Positions 8,897 through 19,460 of a stretch of DNA of 64,000 bases are shown here, in pieces. A program made the translations under genes and the position numbers. Source of the stretch: Dyadobacter sp. CY261 (GTDB taxonomy: Bacteria > Bacteroidota > Bacteroidia > Cytophagales > Spirosomataceae); NCBI RefSeq assembly GCF_021440085.1, contig NZ_JAKCPW010000001.1:1116001-1180000 (forward strand), given 5' to 3'. The notes below the pieces were generated by a model. It saw nothing but the letters and a program-made list of their open reading frames with translations, searched no databases and was not told the DNA's origin. Numbering within the stretch: the stretch's first letter is position 1; every line of letters starts with the position of its first letter.

Positions 8897-11800
8897 ATGA
8901 AGAAATTGTTTCCTAACTATAATCCATGGCAGGGCAATAGAAGGTTGGCTTTCAGTCAACTGATATCATGCTGTCTGTTTACCGTTTTTGTAGCCGCTCA
9001 TAGTGCTGATGCTGGCAATATAAAGTTCGAAAGGACCGACCGGCCTGTTTCAGGTGAGAACGGATTGCCTGACCGGGTGATCTCGGGTGTTATCACAGAT
9101 AAAAATGGATCCCCGATTCCGGGGGCGTCTGTGGTTATCAAGGGCACTCAGCGAGGAACCAGTGCAGATGCAGACGGTAAATACAGGATCGATGGCCCGG
9201 ATGGCCCATTTACACTTACGTTTAGTTTCGTTGGATTCACTCCAAAAGAAGTCGGTTTAACACCCGACCAGACTACCCTGAATGTGCAACTTTCCCAGGA
9301 TGAGAAGCTGCTCAATGAGGTGGTCGTTGTCGGTTATGGTACGGCTAAGAAAAAAGACCTGACCGGGGCGGTGTCTGTCGTCAAGGTCAGTGAATTGACC
9401 GAGCAGCCGAATTCCAATTTAAGTAACCAGCTTCAGGGACGCGCTTCCGGAGTGACCGTGCTTACATCCGGTCAGCCCGGTCAGGCTCCGCAGATCCGGA
9501 TCCGTGGTATCAATTCTTTCGGAAACAACACGCCATTATTTGTGGTGGATGGTGTGCCTACCCAGGATATTAACAACCTCAATCCTAATGATGTAGCCAC
9601 GATGCAGGTCCTGAAAGACGCCGGATCGGCATCTATTTATGGTTCCAGGGCATCAAATGGTGTGGTAATCATTACAACGAAGCGGGGATCGGGCAAGGTG
9701 AGGGTTAACTACGATACCTATTACGGAACGCAAACTGTGAAAAAAGGAAATGTTTACAATTTACTTGGACCACAGGAGACTGCCGATCTGAAATTCCTGG
9801 CGCTCAAAAATTCCGGGGCAACGATCAAGGACCCGCACTATGGCGATGGCCCGACGGCGGTTTTGCCGGACTACATCGTGCCAACCGGTGCGAAGGAAGG
9901 AGAAATTGATTTGTCTAAGTACTACGTGAATCCCAATTATACGGACAAGGCAGATATGGATTCATTTTACAGAATCGTGAAAGCCAACAAGCAGGGGACT
10001 GACTGGTTTCATGAGGTTTTTAAAAATGCGCCGATTCAAAGTCACAACCTGGCCGTAAGCGGTGGCGGGACACAGGGGAATTACCTGTTTTCTCTGAACT
10101 ACTTCAACCAGCAGGGCAATCTGAAAAATACCTATTTGAAACGCTATACAGTCCGGGCAAACAGCCAGTATAATGTCGGCAAGCACATCCGGATTGGCGA
10201 GAACATAGCCCTTTCTCTCGTGGACAACCCAAGGAGCATTATCCTGAACGAAGATGGGGCAATCGGGATGTCCTTTCGCGCCCAGCCGATTGTGCCCGTC
10301 TACGACGTGAATGGCAATTACGCGGGCTCATATAATGGGTTTGGCAACACGAAGAATCCGGTTGCCCTGCGCGACCGCGCCAGAAACGACAAAGGTTCAA
10401 GCAACGGGATTCTGGGAAACATGTATGTTGAATTTGACTTCCTGAAAGATTTTACGGCCCGTTCAAGCTTTGGAGGTACACTGTATTCTTCGGCGGGAAA
10501 TACATTTACCTATCCCGAATGGGAGAATTCGGAGAATAATCCCACAAACTCTTATTCTGAATATGCCAACAGAGGCTACAACTGGACGTGGACTAATACG
10601 CTCACTTACGAAAAGACTTTCAAGGAACTACATTCTTTCAAAGTGCTTGTCGGGACGGAGGCTTTCAGTTCATCGGGCGGCGAAGTTGGGGGCGTAACAC
10701 AGGGTTATTTTTCGTTCGACCCAAATTTTGCCAGCCTTTCAACAGGCTCGGGCACTCCGACCAATTATAGCAACAGGTTTGCGGAAGCGTTGTTTTCCTA
10801 CATCGGCCGGATTGATTACAGCTTCAAGGACCGCTACTTGTTAAGCGCCACGGTGCGTCGCGATGGTTCATCCAAGTTTGTCTCACAATACGGCGTATTT
10901 CCCGCTGTTAGTGCCGGGTGGCGTATTAAGGAGGAGGAATTCGCTAAAAATGTAAGCTGGTTAACGGATTTGAAAATCCGCGGCGGATATGGGATTATGG
11001 GAAACCAGTTCAATATTGCTACCGCCAACGCATTTACGACGTATGGCCAGAACCGTAGCCATTCTTTCTATGACATTAAGGGGACAGGCAATAGTACCGT
11101 GCTCGGATTTCAGAGGACCCGTGTAGGCAACCCGTCGGCAAAATGGGAGAAGAATATCAACTCCAACATTGGTATCGATGCACAGTTCCTGGGCGGTGCC
11201 ATCGATCTGACGATTGACTATTATCAGAAAAACATCAAGGACCTCTTGTTCTCTCCGGAACTTGCGGGGACTGTTGGCCAGGGCACGGCTCCGGCGGTCA
11301 ATATCGGGGCTATGAAAAATCATGGTATCGATATGTCCGTTTACGCGGAGAAAGCCATCAATAAAGACCTGAAAATAAACGCCACAGCCACCCTGACCAC
11401 TTACAACAACGAGATTGTTAAGATTACCGATGGTGTTACTTATTTCGATCAGGAAGGTCGCCGCTTTAACGGAAGCACCATTATCCGCAATGCGGTGGAT
11501 CACTCGATTGGCCAGTTTTACGGTTATAAGGTTGATGGCTTTTGGGATTCGCAGCAAGAAATTGATCAGGCAAATGCGAAGGCGAGGGAAATTTCCGGGA
11601 ATGCTGCCGTTGTTTATCAAAGTGAAGTCAAAGTCGGGCGCTTCCGTTATGCGGATACAAACGGTGACGGCATTATTACAGCCGACGACCGCGCGTTCCT
11701 TGGTAACCCGAGTCCTAAGTTCAGCTATGGACTGAACGTGGGGGCGACTTACAAGGGCTTTGACTTCGGTATCTTCTTTTATGGTGTCCAGGGCAATCAG

Positions 11801-12226
11801 ATCTGGAATAACCTGAAATGGTGGAACGACTTCTACGCCAACTTTCAGGGGGCGAAAAGTAAGACTGCCTTGTATGATTCGTGGACGCCGGATCGCATGA
11901 ATGCAAAAGCACCAATTCAGGAAAATACGGGTTCGTTCAGCACGACCAACGTGCCGAACTCCTACTATGTCGAAAACGGCTCGTACCTGCGCGCCAAGAA
12001 TGCACAAATCGGATACACCTTGCCAGCAAGCCTGGTTAGTAAACTGCGCATCGAAAAAGCGAGGATTTACATCCAGTCCGCTAACCTTTTTACGATCACC
12101 AAATACTCCGGGCCCGATCCGGAAGTGGGACAAAGCCAGGTTACAGGATCAACGGCTTTTGGTTTGGATGAAGGTGTTTATCCGAATACCCGCCAGTTTC
12201 TGGTTGGCTTAAATCTGACATTCTAA
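8897..12226 (+). CDS. SusC-like TonB-dependent outer-membrane receptor
   Basis: About 1109 residues from the ATG at 8897. An upstream in-frame ATG at 8804 falls inside the leader hairpins, and the signal peptide begins at 8897 (MKKLFPNYN...). After the signal come a carboxypeptidase-regulatory-like domain (SGVITDKNGSPIPGASVVIKG), the TonB-box region NEVVVVGYGT, a plug domain (IRIRGINSFGNNTPLFVVDG) and a long beta-barrel ending in aromatic VGLNLTF. There is no STN domain, so this receptor should not signal to an ECF/FecR pair, unlike the receptors at 16029 and 25573. It imports an oligosaccharide with its SusD partner, which starts 21 bases downstream. Confidence 0.95.
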   Translation: MKKLFPNYNPWQGNRRLAFSQLISCCLFTVFVAAHSADAGNIKFERTDRPVSGENGLPDRVISGVITDKNGSPIPGASVVIKGTQRGTSADADGKYRIDGPDGPFTLTFSFVGFTPKEVGLTPDQTTLNVQLSQDEKLLNEVVVVGYGTAKKKDLTGAVSVVKVSELTEQPNSNLSNQLQGRASGVTVLTSGQPGQAPQIRIRGINSFGNNTPLFVVDGVPTQDINNLNPNDVATMQVLKDAGSASIYGSRASNGVVIITTKRGSGKVRVNYDTYYGTQTVKKGNVYNLLGPQETADLKFLALKNSGATIKDPHYGDGPTAVLPDYIVPTGAKEGEIDLSKYYVNPNYTDKADMDSFYRIVKANKQGTDWFHEVFKNAPIQSHNLAVSGGGTQGNYLFSLNYFNQQGNLKNTYLKRYTVRANSQYNVGKHIRIGENIALSLVDNPRSIILNEDGAIGMSFRAQPIVPVYDVNGNYAGSYNGFGNTKNPVALRDRARNDKGSSNGILGNMYVEFDFLKDFTARSSFGGTLYSSAGNTFTYPEWENSENNPTNSYSEYANRGYNWTWTNTLTYEKTFKELHSFKVLVGTEAFSSSGGEVGGVTQGYFSFDPNFASLSTGSGTPTNYSNRFAEALFSYIGRIDYSFKDRYLLSATVRRDGSSKFVSQYGVFPAVSAGWRIKEEEFAKNVSWLTDLKIRGGYGIMGNQFNIATANAFTTYGQNRSHSFYDIKGTGNSTVLGFQRTRVGNPSAKWEKNINSNIGIDAQFLGGAIDLTIDYYQKNIKDLLFSPELAGTVGQGTAPAVNIGAMKNHGIDMSVYAEKAINKDLKINATATLTTYNNEIVKITDGVTYFDQEGRRFNGSTIIRNAVDHSIGQFYGYKVDGFWDSQQEIDQANAKAREISGNAAVVYQSEVKVGRFRYADTNGDGIITADDRAFLGNPSPKFSYGLNVGATYKGFDFGIFFYGVQGNQIWNNLKWWNDFYANFQGAKSKTALYDSWTPDRMNAKAPIQENTGSFSTTNVPNSYYVENGSYLRAKNAQIGYTLPASLVSKLRIEKARIYIQSANLFTITKYSGPDPEVGQSQVTGSTAFGLDEGVYPNTRQFLVGLNLTF

Positions 12227-12247
12227 TAATCCTAATATTGAAAGAAG

Positions 12248-14026
12248 ATGAAAACAATTCAGTTTTGTAAAATAACATTCATTGTCGCGCTGGGTTTGAT
12301 TTCTTTCGCCTGCCAGGACGACTTTTTAGATAAACCGGCGCTGGGTTCTCTCAGCGACGCTCAGCTCAATACAAAGCCTGGTCTCAAAAACTTGTTGATC
12401 GGGGCTTACGCAGCACTCGACGGACATGGAGTAGGTGCCGCCAATGCGTGGGACGCGTCAGCGGATAACTGGATTTATGGCAGTATCGCTGGCGGGGATG
12501 CTAAAAAAGGAAGCGACGGTGCCGATCAGCCTGGAATCAATTCGATTATGATTTATAGCGCAGGCCCAAGCAACGGTTTTTTCAATAGCAAGTGGAAAGC
12601 CGTCTACGAAGGCGTCAATCGTGCCAATACGGTTTTGAAATTCATCCCGCTTGTTACAACGGGGATTTCCGATTCGGAGAAAAAGGTTTTTGAGGCCGAA
12701 GCCAGGTTTCTGCGTGGACATTATTATTCAGAATTAAAGAAAATGTTCAATATGGTGCCATGGATTGATGAAAAAACGGTTGATCCAAGCACGGTCACCA
12801 ATGAGGCCGACATCTGGCCAAACATCGAAGCGGATTTCAAGTTCGCCATGGATAATTTGCCTGCGGTTCAAAGCGAGGTGGGGCGTGCCAACAAGTGGGC
12901 AGCTGCCGCTTATCTTGCCAAGACTTATTTGTATGAGAAAAAGTTTGCCGAGGCAAAAACTGTCTTCGACCTGGTTATTGAGCAAGGTGTTACCGCTGGC
13001 GGCGTTAAATATGCATTGATGCCGCGGTTTCAGGATAATTTCGACGCTGCTAAAAAGAATATGTCAGAGTCGGTATTTGCCGTGCAAATGGCGGCCAATG
13101 ATGGTACAAACACGATCGATAACGCAAATACCGGGGGAATGCTCAACTTTCCCTACAATTCGCCGCTTCGCTGCTGCGGTTTTTTTCAGCCAAGTTTGGA
13201 CCTTGCCAATTCATTCCAGACCGATGCCAATGGTTTGCCTCTGGTAGATACTTACAATGCGACTCCTCTCAAGAACGACATGGGCATCGCATCGACTGCG
13301 GCATTTACACCGGATGCTTCCAGGCCGCTGGATCCGCGTATCGACTGGACTATCGGACGCCGCGGCATCCCGTACCTGGACTGGGGCAATCACCCGGGAC
13401 AAGCCTGGATTCGTGATCAGAGTTATGCGGGTCCTTATTCGCCCAAGAAAAACGTTTACTGGCAGGCCACGCAGGACAAGTACTCTGACCAACATTCATG
13501 GGCGCCTGGCACCGCCATCAACATCCAGCTCATCCGGTTTGCTGATGTGCTGCTAATGGCCGCAGAGGCAGAAGCGCAACTGAATAACCTGGCAAAAGCT
13601 CAGGAGTACGTAAACCAGGTGCGTGCGCGTGCCGCTAAGCCTGAAAGTATGGTGTACTTGTATAAAGATGCCGGCAAACCCATGGCCGGTTTCACTACCA
13701 CACCTGCCGCAAACTATAAGATAGCCGTGTATCCTGCTGGTGCTTTCGCTGCGAAGGGTAAGGAAGGTGCATTGAAGGCAATCTATTTTGAAAGAAAACT
13801 GGAATTTGCCATGGAGGGTCACCGCTTTTTTGATTTGTCACGGTGGGGTATCGCCGACCAGGTATTGAATGCTTACATAGCCAGCGAAAGTAAGGTGACC
13901 CCGGACGTAAACGGAGGAAATTTTGTGAAGGGAGTAAATGAATATTTCCCGATCCCGCAACGCCAGATTGACCTAAGCACTAAAAACGGAAAATCATCAC
14001 TGAAACAGAATCCGGGCTATAATTAA
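12248..14026 (+). CDS. SusD/RagB-family glycan-binding lipoprotein
   Basis: A 592-residue outer-surface lipoprotein. The signal ends in the lipobox ISFAC near residue 22, followed by QDDFLDKPALG, the standard SusD start. TPR-like helices of the family are seen in AEARFLRGHYYSELKKMFN and the C-terminal FERKLEFAMEGHRFFDLSRWG and LKQNPGYN motifs. It caps the SusC barrel at 8897 and delivers glycan to it. A strong hairpin terminator at 14051 closes this two-gene unit. Confidence 0.95.
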   Translation: MKTIQFCKITFIVALGLISFACQDDFLDKPALGSLSDAQLNTKPGLKNLLIGAYAALDGHGVGAANAWDASADNWIYGSIAGGDAKKGSDGADQPGINSIMIYSAGPSNGFFNSKWKAVYEGVNRANTVLKFIPLVTTGISDSEKKVFEAEARFLRGHYYSELKKMFNMVPWIDEKTVDPSTVTNEADIWPNIEADFKFAMDNLPAVQSEVGRANKWAAAAYLAKTYLYEKKFAEAKTVFDLVIEQGVTAGGVKYALMPRFQDNFDAAKKNMSESVFAVQMAANDGTNTIDNANTGGMLNFPYNSPLRCCGFFQPSLDLANSFQTDANGLPLVDTYNATPLKNDMGIASTAAFTPDASRPLDPRIDWTIGRRGIPYLDWGNHPGQAWIRDQSYAGPYSPKKNVYWQATQDKYSDQHSWAPGTAINIQLIRFADVLLMAAEAEAQLNNLAKAQEYVNQVRARAAKPESMVYLYKDAGKPMAGFTTTPAANYKIAVYPAGAFAAKGKEGALKAIYFERKLEFAMEGHRFFDLSRWGIADQVLNAYIASESKVTPDVNGGNFVKGVNEYFPIPQRQIDLSTKNGKSSLKQNPGYN

Positions 14027-14050
14027 TCTTTTTTGACACGCCATTGATCT

Positions 14051-14077
14051 GAGAGGTAGCCTAAAAAACTACCTCTC
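14051..14077 (+). terminator. Terminator after the first SusCD pair
   Basis: A perfect 9-bp stem gagaggtag / ctacctctc with a 9-base A-rich loop is followed by a T-rich stretch. It lies 25 bases after the SusD stop and before the ECF sigma gene, separating the two transcription units. Confidence 0.8.
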
Positions 14078-14169
14078 TTTGCTTTAAGTTAACCTATACT
14101 TTTTGCCAAAGGCATTATATCGCACCCCTATCTTACTTTTACCTGCGTAGACCAACCCGCATCCTGTAT

Positions 14170-14778
14170 ATGAACCCATCACCATATCCTGGTCATTCTG
14201 ACAGGGTGCTCTGGCAGCACCTGAAAGATGGTAGTGAATTGGCGTTGGGCACTTTGATCCGTCAGTATTTTAATCCGCTATTGAATTACGGTCTGAAGTT
14301 CGTTCGGGACGAGGCGTTTGTAAAGGATTGCGTGCAGGAAGTTTTTATCGAAATCTGGAATCGACGGGAGCGCGTCACGGTTCCCGAAAGTGTTCGGGCC
14401 TACCTCCTGAGTTCGGTCCGCAAACGGGTGCTCAGGGAAGCATACAGGCAACAAATACTGCGCGATGAGCAACCGGCCGACCTTGAAAACGACGGTAATT
14501 TCGTCGAATTTTCCCCGGAATGGACATTGATCGAAAACGAAAGCCTTGCGCAGACGAAGGAGCGGATCGAGCATGCGCTTGCCAAGATACCCAAAAGGCA
14601 GAGGGAGGTCATTTACCTGCGCTACTACCAGAACCTTGAACGCGATGAAATTGCACAGATCATGAATGTCAATCCCCAGTCCGTGTCGAACCTTTTGCAG
14701 ACAGCATACACGTCCATGCGCGAATATTGGCCGATGATATTGCTGTTGAAAGGCGATTGGGGTCTGCTTACTTTTTAA
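14170..14778 (+). CDS. ECF-type RNA polymerase sigma factor
   Basis: A 202-residue ECF sigma factor. Region 2 covers the core-binding and -10 segment (VKDCVQEVFIEIWNRR), and region 4 the -35-binding HTH (KRQREVIYLRYYQNLERDEI, then NVNPQSVSNLL). The C-terminal tail is hydrophobic. It is followed by a FecR-type anti-sigma factor and an STN-bearing SusC, the normal three-part trans-envelope signalling set of Bacteroidota. It should activate the downstream SusCD genes when the receptor is occupied. It is homologous to the sigma factor at 23847 but clearly divergent. Confidence 0.93.
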   Translation: MNPSPYPGHSDRVLWQHLKDGSELALGTLIRQYFNPLLNYGLKFVRDEAFVKDCVQEVFIEIWNRRERVTVPESVRAYLLSSVRKRVLREAYRQQILRDEQPADLENDGNFVEFSPEWTLIENESLAQTKERIEHALAKIPKRQREVIYLRYYQNLERDEIAQIMNVNPQSVSNLLQTAYTSMREYWPMILLLKGDWGLLTF

Positions 14779-14847
14779 ATTATCGTGAACAAGCAGTATC
14801 TGGCAGGCTATTTTGCCATCTACTTTATAGAATGAACTTACGACGCT

Positions 14848-15939
14848 ATGCAAACCGATTACAGGGCATTAACGATTGACGAACTCTCCCGTGACGGGCT
14901 TTTCAGGCAATGGGTAATCCTGCGCGATCCGACAGCTGAGCAATTTTGGGAAAACTGGGTGGCTGCCAATCCGGATAAACGGGAAAAGATACAGGTAGCG
15001 CGTGCATTCCTGGAAGCGCTTGAAGAGCAGGATTCGGCCGTTTCCGGCGAAACATTGCAGGGGATTGTGGATCATGTTGTCCGGCAGCGGCCAGCCCGGA
15101 CTGTGAGCCTATGGCGCAAAACCACATTTCGGGTTGCCGCTTCGATATTGCTCCTGGTGAGTTTTGCATATTTTGGTGTCCGCTTTTTTAAGAATTCCGA
15201 CCAGCAGGTGATCTCCCGGCTACGGCAGATCAATCCGGCACTCGTCGACAATGCGCAGAAGATGACCAATACTTCCGCAACGCCGCAAAGGATCACATTG
15301 GAGGATGGCAGCATCGTGGATTTATATCCGAACAGTACAATCCGGTATCCGGCACATTTTCAGGGTGATAGCAGAGAGATTTATCTTCAGGGTAAGGCTT
15401 TTTTTACTATTGCAAGAAATCCTAAAAAACCATTCTGGGTTTATACCAGCACCGTTTCGACGCAGGTGCTGGGCACCAGTTTTATGGTCAGCGCAATTGA
15501 AGGCGCCTCCCAGGCCAAAGTGGAGGTGAAATCGGGACGTGTTTCCGTTTATCGACTGACTGATGTCGAGACAGCCCGCAAGAGCAAACAAAAGGAGCGT
15601 CCGGGTGTCATTCTCACAGCTAATCAGCAGGTTTCTTACGCAACCCTGGAAGGTCATTTAGTCAAAAGCGTTGTAGCGCAGCCCACCGCGCTGACCATGG
15701 TAGAGCCGAATGCATTTAAATTTGAAAACACACCCATCGCGGAAGTGTTTACGCAGCTGGAAGCGACTTACGGTTTAAATGTAGTCTTCGATCGCCTGAC
15801 AATGGATAACTGTTACATGACAGCCGACCTTTCGGGTGAATCGCTCTTTTCTCAGTTGAAACTAATCTGTACCGTTACCAGATCCTCTTATGAAATCGTC
15901 GACGGTCAGATCGTAATTCATAGCGTCGGCTGCCAATAA
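14848..15939 (+). CDS. FecR-type anti-sigma factor
   Basis: A 363-residue inner-membrane anti-sigma factor. An N-terminal cytoplasmic part of about 95 residues is followed by one membrane segment (VAASILLLVSFAYFGVRFF) and a periplasmic FecR domain with ITLEDGSIVDLYPNSTIRYP and FWVYTSTVSTQVLGTSF. The C-terminal DUF4974-like part (FKFENTPIAEVFTQLEATYG) is present. It holds the ECF sigma factor encoded at 14170 and releases it when contacted by the STN domain of the SusC at 16029. Confidence 0.93.
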   Translation: MQTDYRALTIDELSRDGLFRQWVILRDPTAEQFWENWVAANPDKREKIQVARAFLEALEEQDSAVSGETLQGIVDHVVRQRPARTVSLWRKTTFRVAASILLLVSFAYFGVRFFKNSDQQVISRLRQINPALVDNAQKMTNTSATPQRITLEDGSIVDLYPNSTIRYPAHFQGDSREIYLQGKAFFTIARNPKKPFWVYTSTVSTQVLGTSFMVSAIEGASQAKVEVKSGRVSVYRLTDVETARKSKQKERPGVILTANQQVSYATLEGHLVKSVVAQPTALTMVEPNAFKFENTPIAEVFTQLEATYGLNVVFDRLTMDNCYMTADLSGESLFSQLKLICTVTRSSYEIVDGQIVIHSVGCQ

Positions 15940-16028
15940 GCTGATAATCAAGATTATCAGACGATAGGTATATTTTTTCTTAAAATATTACTGAAAAAAA
16001 CAGTATCTATCGGAAGTGCACGCCATCC

Positions 16029-19000
16029 ATGAGAAAAACCTTATGGATTATGCGATTTTATTACAATCAACACCGGCTAGTTCGTGCGCTTATGCGATTC
16101 TCGGTTTCCCAGCTGCTGCTGACCATCCTGATGGTCGGCGTTACCTATGCGCACGACGCAATAGGGCAGGAAATACTTGACCAGCGAGTAACCTTAAATT
16201 CTCAGACCATCATTTTAAAAGACGCGCTTCACCGGCTGGAACAAACGGCCGGAGTACGGTTTGTCTTTAACCCTAATGAAATTCCGCTCAATCAGCGGGT
16301 CAAGCTGGAAGCGCGTTCCGCCAGTCTTAAAGTGGTATTAGAGGAGCTTTTTCATCCGCTACACATTCGTTTCGAGGTAACCGGCAAGCAGATTGCGCTA
16401 TTGAAGGACAATAGCACAGGACAAAGCATGCGAGAGGAAGCCACTGGCACGGCGCTTGCCGACCAGATTGTTACGGGAACCGTCAAGGATGAGTCCGGAA
16501 GCGGCCTGCCGGGCGTCAGTGTGGTAGTGAAAGGCACGCAACGCGGCACAACGACAGACCCTGGCGGCGTGTACCGGCTGGAAGTGCCCGGCGACAACAA
16601 TGTAGTGCTGATCTTCTCTTTTGTAGGTTACCAGTCCCAGGAAGTCGCCCTCGGTAATCGGTCTGTTGTGGATATCAATATGGTATCCGACGATAAATCA
16701 TTGAATGAAGTGGTAGTGGTAGGCTACGGAACTGTCAAGAAGTCGGATGTGACCGGTGCGGTAGCCAAAGTCGGAGAAACAGACATTAAAGCTACACCGA
16801 TCGTTTCGTTTGACCGCGCATTGCAGGGACGGGCCACCGGCGTGCAGGTAGTACAAAACTCCGCCAGGCCAGGGGGAGAAGCCACCATCCGGATCCGGGG
16901 TTCAGGCTCTGTCAATGCGAGCAATGATCCCTTGTATGTCATCGACGGGTTTCCGACAACGGGTTTGAATTCCATTAACCCGAATGACATCGAGTCGATC
17001 GAGATACTGAAAGATGCCAGTGCGACAGCGATTTACGGTTCCCGTGGGTCGAATGGGGTCGTGTTGGTGACTACCAAGAGAGGTAAAGCGGGTCAGACGG
17101 TCATAACTTACGACATGTATTACGGCAGCCAGTCGGTTCGGCGCAAGATACCGCTGCTTAATGCACGCCAATTCGCTGAATTTGTCAATGAAGCACAGAC
17201 TAACAATGGAGGAAAACCCTATTTCGACGGAAGCAGTGCTGACCGGCCCCTTCCCGCTACATTGGGAGCTGGCACCGACTGGCAGGACGAAGTGCTTCAA
17301 AATGCCCCGATTCAAAACCATCAGCTGGGTGTTTCGGGCGGTTCGGAAAAGACGCGGTATGCGGTTTCCTTTGGTTATTACGATCAGAAGGGCATTGTGT
17401 TGAACTCTTATTTCAAACGGTACACCCTGCGGGCGAATCTGGACAATGATATTTCATCAAGAGTCCGCGTGGGAGTGAGCCTGCTTGGCGCCTATACGAA
17501 AGGGAACAATGCAAGAACCGAGGTAGACGGAAATGCAGGAGGAGGTGTGACTAGTGCCTCGCTGAGCTATGCACCTACCTTTCCAGTCTTCAACAATGAC
17601 GGGACTTATTACAAAAACCTGGGCACGCTCAATGGGTATTCGGTAGACAACCCTGTGGCAATTGCCAATGAAATTACGGCGCAAAATGCTCTTTTTCGCA
17701 TTCTGGCAAACTCGTATGTAGACTACAAGATTGTAGAGGGGCTCAATTTGCGTGTAAGTTTCGGAGCAGATCTACAAGCATCGAAGGGCAATAATTACAG
17801 CACGAGGTTGTCATTGGCTGGCGCTAGCACGGGGGGGACCGCCTCTGTGAGCGCTACTCAAAGCGTAGGATGGCTCAACGAAAATACGCTTAACTATTCC
17901 CGAAAATTATCGGAACGCCATTCGTTTAATGCGTTGCTCGGTTACACTACTCAGGGGCTTACAACCGAGAATGTAACGGCCAGTGCCAACACATTCCCAA
18001 ATGATTTTTCATCTTTTAATAACCTGTCTGCCGGATCTTCGCTTGTTGCGCCACGATCGGGGGCCAGCGAATGGCGACTGCTGTCGTATCTGGCAAGGGT
18101 GAACTATGGTTTCGACGACCGGTTTTTATTCACGCTAACCGGGCGGCGGGACGGTTCCTCTCGTTTTGGGACCAGCAACAAATTTGGTTTCTTTCCTTCG
18201 GGGGCGATCGCCTGGAAAGTAGCGAATGAAAAGTGGATGAAGAGCCAAACACTGTTTTCCGACACCAAGCTGCGCGTCAGCTATGGTTTATCAGGAAATC
18301 AGGAAATCGGTAATTACCGGTTCCTGGCCAACATCACAAACTACCCATATGTGCTGGGCGGCGTGCTGAATTCCGGAGCCACTACGGCCGGCATCGCTAA
18401 TCCCGACCTCCGCTGGGAACGCAACGCGCAATTTGATGTGGGTGTTGACGTCGGTATGCTTAATAACCGCATTCAACTTACAGCCGACTATTATATCAAG
18501 AAAACCTCCGACCTTCTTTTTGATGTGACTGTTCCTACTTCCTCGGGTTTTACCTCGACATTGAAAAACATCGGGAGTGTTCAGAATAAAGGGATTGAGC
18601 TTTCTTTGACTACCATCAATATCAGCAAGGCTGGGCAGGCGGGTTTCCGATGGACGTCGGACTTTAACCTGACTTTTAATCAAAACAAAATCCTTACCCT
18701 TGATGGTCGGCAGGAATTTACCGCGGGGACTGATGCGTTGATTTTTGCGACCGCGGTAAACCCGATTCTATTGCGTGTTGGCAGCCCGCTGGGTAACTTC
18801 TATGGCCGGGTGACCGATGGTATTTTTCAATCCCAGGCTGAGGTGGATGCGTCTGCGCAGAAAAATGCCAAGCCAGGCGATTTGCGTTACAAGGACCTTA
18901 ATGGAGACGGGATCGTTAACGATGTCGACCGTGCTGTGATTGGCAACGCTAATCCGAAGCTGTTCGGCGGGCTTAACAACACATTTTCCTTCAAAGGGTT

Positions 19001-19448
19001 TGACCTTAATATCTTCCTGCAAGGTGTCTCGGGTAACAGCATTCTTAATTACGGCACGTTTGACCTGGTTAACCTGACGGGAGGTAACAACCAATCCGCA
19101 CGCGCGCTCGACCGGTGGACACCGGATAACCCCAGCACGACCATTCCGCGTGCCAATGCGGGAGGTGGCGCACGCATTCTTTCTGACTTTCAAGTTGAGG
19201 ATGGGGCATATTTGCGGGTAAAGAATATCTCGCTGGGGTACAACCTGCCTAAAAGCATGCTGGACCGCTTGTCGATTGGATCGGCAAAGATTTATGTGAC
19301 AGCTCAAAACCTGTTCACTTTTACAAACTACACCGGTTATGATCCTGAGGTCAACAGATTTGGATCTTCCTCGCTGAGCCAGGGACTGGATTACGGTGCT
19401 TATCCTACGGCAAAAACCCTGCTTGTCGGTCTTAATCTTCGATTTTAA
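16029..19448 (+). CDS. SusC-like TonB-dependent transducer with STN domain
   Basis: 1139 residues. A long basic N-region and hydrophobic signal precede an STN (secretin/TonB short N-terminal) domain at about residues 50-120 (LKDALHRLEQTAGVRFVFNP). Then come the carboxypeptidase-regulatory-like domain (VTGTVKDESGSGLPGVSVVV), TonB-box NEVVVVGYGT, plug (IRIRGSGSVNASNDPLYVID) and barrel ending LLVGLNLRF. The STN domain signals occupancy to the FecR protein at 14848. Start alternatives at MRFYYNQ and MRFSVSQ are possible. SusD follows 12 bases later. Confidence 0.95.
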   Translation: MRKTLWIMRFYYNQHRLVRALMRFSVSQLLLTILMVGVTYAHDAIGQEILDQRVTLNSQTIILKDALHRLEQTAGVRFVFNPNEIPLNQRVKLEARSASLKVVLEELFHPLHIRFEVTGKQIALLKDNSTGQSMREEATGTALADQIVTGTVKDESGSGLPGVSVVVKGTQRGTTTDPGGVYRLEVPGDNNVVLIFSFVGYQSQEVALGNRSVVDINMVSDDKSLNEVVVVGYGTVKKSDVTGAVAKVGETDIKATPIVSFDRALQGRATGVQVVQNSARPGGEATIRIRGSGSVNASNDPLYVIDGFPTTGLNSINPNDIESIEILKDASATAIYGSRGSNGVVLVTTKRGKAGQTVITYDMYYGSQSVRRKIPLLNARQFAEFVNEAQTNNGGKPYFDGSSADRPLPATLGAGTDWQDEVLQNAPIQNHQLGVSGGSEKTRYAVSFGYYDQKGIVLNSYFKRYTLRANLDNDISSRVRVGVSLLGAYTKGNNARTEVDGNAGGGVTSASLSYAPTFPVFNNDGTYYKNLGTLNGYSVDNPVAIANEITAQNALFRILANSYVDYKIVEGLNLRVSFGADLQASKGNNYSTRLSLAGASTGGTASVSATQSVGWLNENTLNYSRKLSERHSFNALLGYTTQGLTTENVTASANTFPNDFSSFNNLSAGSSLVAPRSGASEWRLLSYLARVNYGFDDRFLFTLTGRRDGSSRFGTSNKFGFFPSGAIAWKVANEKWMKSQTLFSDTKLRVSYGLSGNQEIGNYRFLANITNYPYVLGGVLNSGATTAGIANPDLRWERNAQFDVGVDVGMLNNRIQLTADYYIKKTSDLLFDVTVPTSSGFTSTLKNIGSVQNKGIELSLTTINISKAGQAGFRWTSDFNLTFNQNKILTLDGRQEFTAGTDALIFATAVNPILLRVGSPLGNFYGRVTDGIFQSQAEVDASAQKNAKPGDLRYKDLNGDGIVNDVDRAVIGNANPKLFGGLNNTFSFKGFDLNIFLQGVSGNSILNYGTFDLVNLTGGNNQSARALDRWTPDNPSTTIPRANAGGGARILSDFQVEDGAYLRVKNISLGYNLPKSMLDRLSIGSAKIYVTAQNLFTFTNYTGYDPEVNRFGSSSLSQGLDYGAYPTAKTLLVGLNLRF

Positions 19449-19460
19449 TAGCAAAACTAT

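Noticed and set aside
10961-12133. A 390-codon open frame antisense to SusC
   Set aside because: It lies wholly opposite a clear SusC barrel and its translation has no recognisable domain. It is a codon-bias shadow, like the 273-codon frame opposite the dehydrogenase at 7115-7936.
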